DNA of 64,000 bases from Shewanella glacialipiscicola (GTDB lineage Bacteria > Pseudomonadota > Gammaproteobacteria > Enterobacterales > Shewanellaceae): the NCBI RefSeq assembly GCF_023283485.1, contig NZ_JAKILU010000022.1, positions 1-64,000 of the forward strand, in the 5' to 3' direction. Under the pieces are notes generated by a model. It saw only the letters and a program-made list of their open reading frames with translations, was not told where the DNA came from and searched no databases. The translations under genes were made by a program, and so were the position numbers. Positions 10,250-17,571 of this stretch are shown here, in pieces (positions within the stretch are counted from its first letter, which is position 1; every line of letters begins with the position of its first letter).

Positions 10250-11233
10250 TTAACCGCCAGTCACGTTCATAAAACGTAGGATTTGTACTTCGTTGTTATC
10301 GAAGTCATGCTGTTTAGGCTTAAGGTTGATCCCTGTGAGAATAGCGGCTTTTAGCCTTTCAATATCAGCCGGAAACTCACGTACTATGCTTTTGAGATCA
10401 ACAGCATGCTCATTACCTAAACACAGTAGTAATTGACCTTCGACAGTGACTCGTACGCGATTGCACTCGTGGCAGAAGTTGTGGCTGTGGGGCGAGATAA
10501 AACCGATATGGATTGAGCTGTCGGCCATAGTGTAATAACGCGCGGGGCCACCAGTACGTTTGCTCGATAGCTGCAATGGATAGTGAGCTTCAATCATCGC
10601 TTTCACTTCGTCACTACTGCAGTGACGGGCACGTTTGCGCTCATCTATTTCGCCAAGCGGCATTTCTTCGATAAAAGCGATATCCAAGTCGCGACCACGA
10701 CAGAAATCTACTAAATCAATTATTTCATTGTCATTTTGTTGTTTCAAAATCACCGCATTAATCTTAATGCGCTTAAAGCCTGTGGCAATGGCCACATCAA
10801 TGCCGTCGATAACTCTGTCTAGTTTGCCGTTACGAGTTAATTGGGTAAACAGTGTGGGATTTAAGGTATCTAGGCTGATATTAAGGCGATTTAATCCAGC
10901 GTCAAACATGGGCTTAGCAAATTTTGTCAGTCTTGAACCATTGGTGGTCATAGACAAATCCGTAAGCCCTGGTAGTTTACCAAGTAGGCTAACCAGCTGG
11001 TCGCAATCGGTGCGAACTAAGGGTTCACCGCCAGTCAGACGAATTTTAGTGACACCGAGTTCGGTAAAGGCTTGTGCAATCCAAGCTAATTCTTCGAGGT
11101 GGAGAACTTGCTCCTTTGGCAGAAAGCAAGGTTCCTCCGTCATGCAATAAACGCAGCGAAAATCGCAGCGGTCGGTGATTGAGAGCCGTAAGTATTCAAC
11201 CTTACGGCCAAAAGAATCCACAATTAGACTCAT
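10250..11233 (-). CDS. moaA: GTP 3',8-cyclase (molybdenum cofactor biosynthesis)
   Basis: A radical SAM enzyme that converts GTP to 3',8-cyclo-7,8-dihydro-GTP, the first committed step of molybdopterin synthesis. The N-terminal [4Fe-4S] motif is Cys23-x3-Cys27-x2-Cys30 (CDFRCVYC). The C-terminal cluster motif is FCHECNRVRV followed by a third Cys in LLLCLGNE. The protein ends in Gly-Gly, as MoaA does. The 327-residue length is typical. It is the last gene of the tupA-to-moaA operon, 17 bases after mobB/moeA. No Moco riboswitch was seen, consistent with control from the operon's distal promoter. Confidence 0.97.
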   Translation of the reverse strand: MSLIVDSFGRKVEYLRLSITDRCDFRCVYCMTEEPCFLPKEQVLHLEELAWIAQAFTELGVTKIRLTGGEPLVRTDCDQLVSLLGKLPGLTDLSMTTNGSRLTKFAKPMFDAGLNRLNISLDTLNPTLFTQLTRNGKLDRVIDGIDVAIATGFKRIKINAVILKQQNDNEIIDLVDFCRGRDLDIAFIEEMPLGEIDERKRARHCSSDEVKAMIEAHYPLQLSSKRTGGPARYYTMADSSIHIGFISPHSHNFCHECNRVRVTVEGQLLLCLGNEHAVDLKSIVREFPADIERLKAAILTGINLKPKQHDFDNNEVQILRFMNVTGG

Positions 11234-11250
11234 AAAAAACTCACTAGATC

Positions 11251-13065
11251 TTAAAGTAGATCCGCAAAGGGCTGAATAAACACCGTTTCACCTGCGTTCA
11301 CGGCTTCTACATCATCACCTATGATGATGAGACAATTCCCTTTGACCATTGAGCTCAACATTCCAGAACCTTGATTGCCCGTACTGCTGACGTGTAGACG
11401 TCCATCTTTACCAAGCTGATAAATACCGCGAATAAATTCGGTGCGGCCATGGCGGCTTCGCAGTATTTCATCACTGATTGCAGGGAATAATGGCGCTTGC
11501 CAGTTTACTTCACCCGCTAATTTACGCAGAGCGGGTTGTACAAATTGCAGGAAAGACACCATGACTGCGACAGGATTACCCGGCAAACCGAAGAACAGGC
11601 AATCACCCACCTTACCAAAGGCGAGTGGTCGACCTGGACGCATGTTAATACGCCAGAAATCGATATTACCAAGGCGAGCAAGCACAGTTTTAATGTAATC
11701 CGCATCACCGACGGATACACCACCCGAGCTGATGACGACATCGGCTAGGGTTGCCGCTTTGGCTAGCGTTGCTTCGAGAGCGATTTCAGAATCTTCAATA
11801 ATACCTAAATCGATGACCTCACAACCTAGGCGTTTTGCCATGGCTTTAATGGTAAAGCGATTTGAGTCATAGATGCAGTTGGCTTTTAGCGTTTCGCCTG
11901 GTTGGCTCACTTCATCGCCAGTGGAGAATACAGCCACGGTTGGACGACGATATACACTCACGCGATTAAGCCCAAGTGAAGCCAATAAACCTTGTTCGGC
12001 GGCGCTCAAGCGAGTGGCTTTGGTTAATGCTACTTGGCCTTTTGCAATGTCTTCACCCGCGAGTCGAACATGTTGACCCGCTTGAATGTGGCCTTCAAAG
12101 GTAACTATGCCGTCGATTTCAGTGGCTAGCTCACGGGGCTGCACTGTATCTGCGCCAGCTGGCACTGTGGCTCCGGTCATAATCCGCACGGTTTCGCCAA
12201 CGTTAAGTGTGCCTGAGTATTGATGACCTGCAAGGACTTCACCTACCCGCTTTAAGTTGGCTGGCATGGGATCTTGATAGACAAACGCGTAGCCATCCAT
12301 CGCTGAATTAGTTTGCTGCGGCACGTCGATGGGCGAAATACTGTCGTGGGCAAGTACACGGTTATCTAAGGCATCTAACTCAAGTTCTTCAACTTCAGTT
12401 ACGGGAGATATATGGGATAATATCTGTGCTAACCCTTGGTTTACGCTGAGATTCTTGTCATTGCCAAGAGTGCAGGCTTCTACTGTGGCTATCGGTAAGC
12501 ACACGCTCGGTGCTTGCCAATTTTTGGCGTAGTCCATCACAAAGTCGGCAATCTGGCCGATATTGTTGAGGTCGAGACGGCGTAGCTCAGTTGGAAGTTC
12601 GCTGCTCGGTAACTGGGTATCATCGCAACAGGCGATAGCGAGGATGTTTTCATCTTGGGTATAAATAAAAGGTTTGCCGTGGGCGGCGCGGTGCAATTCA
12701 ATTTTAGGTAATGCGAGTTTTTTAAAGCCTTCGACCAACACAATATCGACTTTGTCAGCTTCGATTTGCTTGAGCAAATGGACTAACTCAGGATCGCCAT
12801 CGCGGGCATCTTCAGTCATCAGCGCCCAGCGTACATGGGAGGCAACTAGCATTTGCCGCGCGCCGGCTTTACGCATTTCGTAGCTATCTTTGCCGGGAAT
12901 ATCCACATCAAAATTATGGTGCGCATGTTTAATCACAGCTAAGCGTAAACCACGCTGATTTAATTCAGGGATTAACTGCTTGAGTAAGGTGGTTTTCCCC
13001 GTGCCACTGTAGGCACAAAATCCGAGAACGGGAATAGCGAGCGGATTGACGAAGGGGTTACTCAT
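11251..13065 (-). CDS. MobB-MoeA fusion (guanine-dinucleotide adapter / molybdopterin molybdenumtransferase)
   Basis: A bifunctional protein of 604 residues. Residues 1-190 are MobB-like, with P-loop YSGTGKTTL near 19-27, VIKHAHH, and DIVLVEGFK. Residues from about 205 are MoeA: STGDEVSQPG and SSGGVSVGDADY, then MRPGRPLAFG and FGLPGNPVAVMVSF. MoeA inserts molybdate into adenylylated molybdopterin; MobB assists MobA in making the guanine dinucleotide cofactor. ATG at 13065 is preferred over the GTG two codons upstream, because GAGG is well spaced to it. It follows mobA by about 30 bases. Separate genes are usual in E. coli, so the fusion is notable though probably not unique. Confidence 0.93.
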   Translation of the reverse strand: MSNPFVNPLAIPVLGFCAYSGTGKTTLLKQLIPELNQRGLRLAVIKHAHHNFDVDIPGKDSYEMRKAGARQMLVASHVRWALMTEDARDGDPELVHLLKQIEADKVDIVLVEGFKKLALPKIELHRAAHGKPFIYTQDENILAIACCDDTQLPSSELPTELRRLDLNNIGQIADFVMDYAKNWQAPSVCLPIATVEACTLGNDKNLSVNQGLAQILSHISPVTEVEELELDALDNRVLAHDSISPIDVPQQTNSAMDGYAFVYQDPMPANLKRVGEVLAGHQYSGTLNVGETVRIMTGATVPAGADTVQPRELATEIDGIVTFEGHIQAGQHVRLAGEDIAKGQVALTKATRLSAAEQGLLASLGLNRVSVYRRPTVAVFSTGDEVSQPGETLKANCIYDSNRFTIKAMAKRLGCEVIDLGIIEDSEIALEATLAKAATLADVVISSGGVSVGDADYIKTVLARLGNIDFWRINMRPGRPLAFGKVGDCLFFGLPGNPVAVMVSFLQFVQPALRKLAGEVNWQAPLFPAISDEILRSRHGRTEFIRGIYQLGKDGRLHVSSTGNQGSGMLSSMVKGNCLIIIGDDVEAVNAGETVFIQPFADLL

Positions 13066-13094
13066 TTGCACCTCTAATTTGAGTTGTTGGAACC

Positions 13095-13688
13095 TTAGCT
13101 TTTGGTTATTTCTATGGCCAATCGTTGTTTTTGTTCTGGCGTATTCACATTCACAAAGGCATTGGGTTGATCGGCGAACGACACGACAACGAAGTGATGC
13201 TTAATATACCAAAAGTCCACTTTACGCTCACCCGCCTCAAGAAAGGCTTTCATCGAATCACGTAAGCTAGGTTTTAGCAGCATCACTACAGGTTGCTCAT
13301 ATTCACCGTCACTGGCAACGGCTAGCTCAGCATCTTCAGTTTCAATTGTGGCTAACATACGCGGCACAAGGTCGAGTGGCAGTAATGGGCAGTCGCAGGG
13401 CACTACCAATAAGTAATCGGCATCGGTCTTGCCCATCGCAGCGATCATACCTGCTAAGGGGCCAAGAAAACCACTGTGTTCATCGCTTATCACTTTAAAA
13501 CCGAACTCAGCATAACGTGTTTGGTTGCGATTTGCGTTGATCAGGATCTCCTTAACCTGAGGTTTTATTCTATCAATGGCATGTTTAATCATGGCTTCGC
13601 CGTTTAATTCGACGAGACCTTTATCGTCACCGCCCATGCGACGTGCCATACCACCGGCGAGAATAACGGCATCAATTTGCGATGACAT
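13095..13688 (-). CDS. mobA: Molybdenum cofactor guanylyltransferase
   Basis: Transfers GMP from GTP to Mo-molybdopterin, giving the bis-MGD cofactor used by DMSO-reductase-family enzymes. The 197-residue length is typical. The N-terminal nucleotide site is [18 protein letters not shown] (residues 8-25), and [10 protein letters not shown] carries the metal-binding aspartate. Its start overlaps the end of the upstream ABC ATPase gene by 17 bases, so translation is probably coupled. It lies third from the end of the tup/mo operon. Confidence 0.96.
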   Translation of the reverse strand: MSSQIDAVILAGGMARRMGGDDKGLVELNGEAMIKHAIDRIKPQVKEILINANRNQTRYAEFGFKVISDEHSGFLGPLAGMIAAMGKTDADYLLVVPCDCPLLPLDLVPRMLATIETEDAELAVASDGEYEQPVVMLLKPSLRDSMKAFLEAGERKVDFWYIKHHFVVVSFADQPNAFVNVNTPEQKQRLAIEITKS

Positions 13689-14382
13689 ATAAGGGCTCCT
13701 GTGCTGGCAAAGATTGAGAATGTGGATAGGTGGTCATCACTTGTTCGCCTTCTATGTGCCACTGCTGTTCACAAATAGCGGTTAACGCGCAATTCTGATG
13801 GCTACTCAGTAACATACCGGTACCTTCGTATTTGAGTTGTTGGATCATTTTTAATACTAGCTCTTGGGAATCCTTATCCATATTAGACGTTGGCTCATCA
13901 AGCATTAGTAGTTTAGGTTGGAGGATCCAAGCGCGCGCAATAGCGAGACGCTGTCTTTCTCCGCCTGAGAGGTTACTGGCTCTGGCATGTAATAGCGAGC
14001 CTAGCTGCGCCATCTCAATCGCTTGAGTAATCCGTTGTTTCGCCTTGGCTTTGGTTTCTGAGCTGAAATTTAGCCCATAGGTAAGATTATATTCTACAGT
14101 GCCATCGAATAAATAAGGATGTTGATGTAGATAAACCGCTTTACCTAATAAAGGGTTACGTCGCCACCAGGCATTTTTAGCAAAACCCACCGTCTCAATA
14201 TGGCCCTTCGTTGGTGCCATTAGGCCTGCCAGAATCTTCATTAAGGTCGATTTACCAGTACCATTGTCGCCTTGCAGATAAATGACATCACCTTGGCAGA
14301 GTGCTAACGCATCGGCTTTGAATAACAGGCGCGCGCCAAAGGACATTTCTAAGTCGCGGGCGATAAGTTTCACCTTACTCAT
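13672..14382 (-). CDS. tupC: Tungstate/molybdate-type ABC transporter ATPase
   Basis: A 236-residue cytoplasmic ABC ATPase that powers the adjacent TupB permease. Walker A is GDNGTGKST (38-46), the signature is LSGGERQR and Walker B is [12 protein letters not shown]. It has no C-terminal molybdate-binding (MOP/TOBE) domain of the ModC type, which fits the Tup family better than Mod. Three bases separate it from tupB, and it overlaps mobA. The gene name depends on the Tup assignment of the neighbouring binding protein. Confidence 0.88.
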   Translation of the reverse strand: MSKVKLIARDLEMSFGARLLFKADALALCQGDVIYLQGDNGTGKSTLMKILAGLMAPTKGHIETVGFAKNAWWRRNPLLGKAVYLHQHPYLFDGTVEYNLTYGLNFSSETKAKAKQRITQAIEMAQLGSLLHARASNLSGGERQRLAIARAWILQPKLLMLDEPTSNMDKDSQELVLKMIQQLKYEGTGMLLSSHQNCALTAICEQQWHIEGEQVMTTYPHSQSLPAQEPLYVIAN

Positions 14383-14385
14383 TGT

Positions 14386-15093
14386 TTAATGGCTCCTTGG
14401 CATCGCTTTGCCGCGTAAACTACCTAAAGCAAAGTTAAGGATCAAGGCTAAGATGAGCAGCACGAGTCCGAGGGCAATCGCTTGGGCGAAGTCACCTTTA
14501 CTGGTTTCGAGTGCAATGGCGGTGGGGATATTACGCGTTACGTTTAAAATATTACCGCCAACCATCATAGAGCAGCCTACTTCAGTCAAAATTCGACTAA
14601 AAGCCGCAACAATCGCCAGTAGTAACGGCATACGCAATTCGCGGCACACGGTCCACACCGCGCTACACCAAGAGGCACCTAAGGTACGTGAAGTTTCCCA
14701 CGCTCTGCGGTCTACACTGGTAAATGCGGCTTGGCTCAAGGCGATTAATACAGGCGCGCAAATCAACATTTGCCCGAGGATCATACCTTCTTGGGTAAAT
14801 AACCACTTTAAATCACCCAATGGGCCATTGCGTGTGAGTAATAGATAAACTAGCAGACCGATAACCACAGTAGGGATAGATTGCAGGGTTTGGACTAAGT
14901 TAGTAATGACCCATCGGCCATAAAATGGCGCAAACGCCAACACGAAGCCGAGCACCATAGAAGGAACTAAAGTGATCAGTAGGGCTGCGAAAGAAACCGA
15001 AAACGAGATCGAAATAATGGACCAAACGTCGGGGTCCAATGAAAACAGCAGGCTTAACGCCTGCTGTAACAGTGCTAACCAGCCGTCGCTCAT
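14386..15093 (-). CDS. tupB: Tungstate/molybdate-type ABC transporter permease
   Basis: A 235-residue inner-membrane permease with about five or six hydrophobic segments and a typical binding-protein-dependent transport loop (residues around RAWETSRTLGAS), where the ATPase docks. The start codon overlaps the tupA stop (ATGA type), so the two are translationally coupled. TupB-type permeases form a homodimer with TupC. Oxyanion specificity (tungstate or molybdate) is set by the binding protein and cannot be read here. Confidence 0.88.
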   Translation of the reverse strand: MSDGWLALLQQALSLLFSLDPDVWSIISISFSVSFAALLITLVPSMVLGFVLAFAPFYGRWVITNLVQTLQSIPTVVIGLLVYLLLTRNGPLGDLKWLFTQEGMILGQMLICAPVLIALSQAAFTSVDRRAWETSRTLGASWCSAVWTVCRELRMPLLLAIVAAFSRILTEVGCSMMVGGNILNVTRNIPTAIALETSKGDFAQAIALGLVLLILALILNFALGSLRGKAMPRSH

Positions 15094-15902
15094 TCGCTAT
15101 AAGTTGCCTTGAACAATTGCTCACCTTCAACTTTGAAGTTATTGATCATGCTTTGACCTTCTTTGCTGATCAACCAGTCACTTAACGCTTTAGCGCCTTT
15201 GTGGTTTAGATCTGGATATTTAGCAGAGTTGATTAGCACGACTTGGTATGGGTTAGCTAAAGTTTTGCCACCATCAAAATCAACGCCTAGATCTAGCTTA
15301 GTTTTGTAAGCGACGAAAGTACCACGGTCAGATAGCGTATAACCTTGCATTTCGTTTGCCATCAGCAGAGTTTTACCCATGCCTTGGCCTACTGAAGTGT
15401 AACCTTTGAAGTCTGGTGTCACACTTGCTGCTTTCCATACTTCTAACTCTTTGATGTGAGTGCCTGAATTGTCACCACGAGAGATAAAAGGCACACCTGA
15501 TTTTGCAATTTTACTAAAGGCTTCTTCGGCAGTTTTGCTATCACGAATTTTTGCAGGGTCATTTTTAGGGCCAAGTACCACGAAATCATTTTCCATGATG
15601 CCACGTGGCTCAACACCAAAACCATCGGCAACGAATTTAGCTTCGGCGCTAGGAGCATGGGTCATCACTAAATCTACGTCACCTTGCTCACCTAGTTTTA
15701 GGGCTTTACCTGTGCCAGTTGCGATAACTTGGACTTTATAACCTGATTCACTTTCAAACTTAGGTAATAGTTCTTTTAGTAGGCCTGAGTTCTCCGTGCT
15801 GGTGGTTGTAGCTAACTTGATAATTTCAGTCGAGTGAGCGGGTAAAACACTGAAAAAGCTGGCTGCAATAACCAAACTCAGTAATGATTTCATTTTTAAC
15901 AT
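15090..15902 (-). CDS. tupA: Tungstate/molybdate-type periplasmic binding protein
   Basis: A secreted oxyanion-binding protein of 270 residues. It has a Sec signal (hydrophobic core LLSLVIAASFFSVLPAHS) and then TEIIKLATTTSTENSGLL. This TTTSTxxSGLL start is the oxyanion-binding loop of TupA-type proteins, which resemble PstS more than ModA. SRGDNSGTH further on is a second ligand loop. ATG at 15902 is chosen because AAGGAG lies five bases upstream. The longer frame to 16085 has no RBS and would run through the sigma-54 promoter. It is first in the operon with the permease, ATPase and cofactor genes. Specificity for tungstate against molybdate is unproven. Confidence 0.9.
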   Translation of the reverse strand: MLKMKSLLSLVIAASFFSVLPAHSTEIIKLATTTSTENSGLLKELLPKFESESGYKVQVIATGTGKALKLGEQGDVDLVMTHAPSAEAKFVADGFGVEPRGIMENDFVVLGPKNDPAKIRDSKTAEEAFSKIAKSGVPFISRGDNSGTHIKELEVWKAASVTPDFKGYTSVGQGMGKTLLMANEMQGYTLSDRGTFVAYKTKLDLGVDFDGGKTLANPYQVVLINSAKYPDLNHKGAKALSDWLISKEGQSMINNFKVEGEQLFKATYSE

Positions 15903-15987
15903 GGGTACTCCTTGGCGGAAAATAGGATTCCAACTCAAATGCCTATTGAGAGGAAGAACGCATAAATAGTAATACGTTTGGTTGCAA

Positions 15988-16004
15988 AGCAAATTAGATG
16001 CCAA
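15988..16004 (-). promoter_or_regulatory. Sigma-54 promoter of the tup/mo operon
   Basis: On the minus strand the 17-mer TTGGCATCTAATTTGCT matches the sigma-54 consensus YTGGCACGRNNNTTGCW. GG and GC are separated by exactly ten bases. The expected start of transcription is near 15977, giving a leader of about 75 bases before tupA. The neighbouring divergent gene encodes a sigma-54 activator with an intact GAFTGA loop, which supports the call. Confidence 0.8.
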
Positions 16005-16033
16005 GCTGATAATGCGACCATTTTCTTCACAGC

Positions 16034-16091
16034 CTAAGCTAATTTGTGAGCTTAGTCTCAAGCTGATTAAATATTTTACAGACAAATTGTC
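16034..16091. promoter_or_regulatory. Candidate upstream activator sites
   Basis: Two dyads lie about 57-115 bases upstream of the predicted sigma-54 start. One is CTAAGCT-N8-AGCTTAG (16034-16055), overlapping TGAG-N6-CTCA. The other is GACAA-A-TTGTC (16081-16091). The spacing fits an enhancer-binding protein. Which dyad is bound is not known. Confidence 0.45.
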
Positions 16092-16187
16092 TCAGCACAC
16101 ACTTCCAGTGGTTCATAGTGGCCTATTTATCTCTTTTCAATGATAGAATTGGTCGCAAATGAGTCAAAATGTCCAGAAGCAGACAAT

Positions 16188-17570
16188 ATGAACCCGACAG
16201 ATAATAATCTCAAGCCCCTTCCATCGGCAGTATCAGTGCTCATTGTTGATGATGAACCCGGCATGCGCAGTTTTTTAAATAAGGCGTTATCGAAAAAATT
16301 CGCCTTAGTTGAGACGGCTGGCAGCATCGAAGACGCGGAGCAGCTACGCAGCCGTTGTCATTTTGATTTGCTCATCGTTGATATTCGCTTACCCGGTCGC
16401 TCAGGTATTGAATGGCATGAAGCACTCGATGAGCAAGGCCGTCGTTCAGATATTATTTTTATGACGGGTTATGCCGATATGGAAGTGGCCATTACCGCAC
16501 TGCGCGCCGGTGCCTCTGACTTTATCATGAAACCTTTCCACCTTGAGCAGATGATGGCGGCAGTCGATCGCTGTATTGAGCGTCGTTTGCTTAAGCGCGA
16601 AAACTTAATGCTGCGCCGTGAGGTGTCAATTGGTTATTCATCGACCATTATTGGCAGCAGTGAAGCCATGAAGTCGGTGAAATACATTATCGAGCGTGTG
16701 GCGCCGACCAATGCTGTCGTGCTTATTCAAGGTGAATCTGGCACGGGCAAAGAACTAGTCGCACGACAATTGCATTTACTTAGTGGACGGCAGGGATCTT
16801 TTGTCCCGGTAAACTGTGGCTCTATCGCCTCTGAACTATTGGAAAGTGAACTGTTTGGTCATACTGCGGGGGCATTTACGGGCGCGAAAGGTAATCGTGA
16901 AGGCTTATTTAGTTTTGCCTCGGGAGGGACGATTTTTCTCGATGAAATCGGTGAAATGCCACTGAAAATGCAAACCGCTTTGCTTAGAGTGTTAGAGCAA
17001 AAAGCGATTCGTCCCGTGGGTAGCGAGAAAGAAGTTAATATCGATGTGCGAGTGATCGCGGCCACTAACCGTACTCTGATTGATGAGGTGGAGGCGGGTA
17101 ATTTCCGTCGAGATTTATATTATCGACTCAATGTGCTGGATATTTTAATTCCGCCATTACGCGACAGGCCCGAAGATGTGGTGGAGTTAACTCATCATTT
17201 CACTCGCCAACTGGCCGCTGAACTTGGCGTCAGGGAAGTGGTGTGGAGCCATGAGGATATGGTGAAACTGCAGCAGCATGAATGGCCGGGTAATATCCGT
17301 GAACTGCGCAACATGATTGAACGCTGTATTTTACTGGGTAAACCGCCTGCGGAATATTGGAAACAACAGCTAAAAAGTGAAGTGTTATCTACATCGGGCT
17401 ATCCGCTGGATTGGCCATTAAAAGAAGTCGAAAAACACCATGTTACCAGTGTGGTGGACTTACACTCTGGCAATAAGTCCGCTGCGGCAAGGGATTTAGG
17501 GGTATCGCGTAAGACCTTAGATCGCAAATATAAAGAGTGGTTTGACTTTGGCAGTGAGCAGGAGTCATAG
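16188..17570 (+). CDS. Sigma-54-dependent response regulator (NtrC type)
   Basis: Three-domain activator of 460 residues. The receiver domain has VDDE near 20-23, phosphoacceptor Asp65 in LLIVDIRLPG, and KPF at 115-117. The AAA+ domain has Walker A GESGTGKE (182-189), sigma-54 contact loop GAFTGA (228-233) and ATNR. The C-terminal Fis-type helix-turn-helix ends NKSAAARDLGVSRKTLDRK. ATG at 16188 is chosen over 16140: it puts the usual short lead before the receiver and has a weak AGAAG upstream. It is divergent from tupA, with a kinase gene directly after it. It probably activates the tup/mo operon. Confidence 0.9.
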   Translation: MNPTDNNLKPLPSAVSVLIVDDEPGMRSFLNKALSKKFALVETAGSIEDAEQLRSRCHFDLLIVDIRLPGRSGIEWHEALDEQGRRSDIIFMTGYADMEVAITALRAGASDFIMKPFHLEQMMAAVDRCIERRLLKRENLMLRREVSIGYSSTIIGSSEAMKSVKYIIERVAPTNAVVLIQGESGTGKELVARQLHLLSGRQGSFVPVNCGSIASELLESELFGHTAGAFTGAKGNREGLFSFASGGTIFLDEIGEMPLKMQTALLRVLEQKAIRPVGSEKEVNIDVRVIAATNRTLIDEVEAGNFRRDLYYRLNVLDILIPPLRDRPEDVVELTHHFTRQLAAELGVREVVWSHEDMVKLQQHEWPGNIRELRNMIERCILLGKPPAEYWKQQLKSEVLSTSGYPLDWPLKEVEKHHVTSVVDLHSGNKSAAARDLGVSRKTLDRKYKEWFDFGSEQES

Positions 17571-17571
17571 G

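Noticed and set aside
11251..13065. Frameshift joining two genes
   Set aside because: Both MobB and MoeA halves are complete and in one uninterrupted frame, so it is a real fusion.
15903..16085. N-terminal extension of TupA
   Set aside because: It lacks an RBS, would place a signal peptide in the middle of the protein, and runs through the sigma-54 promoter.
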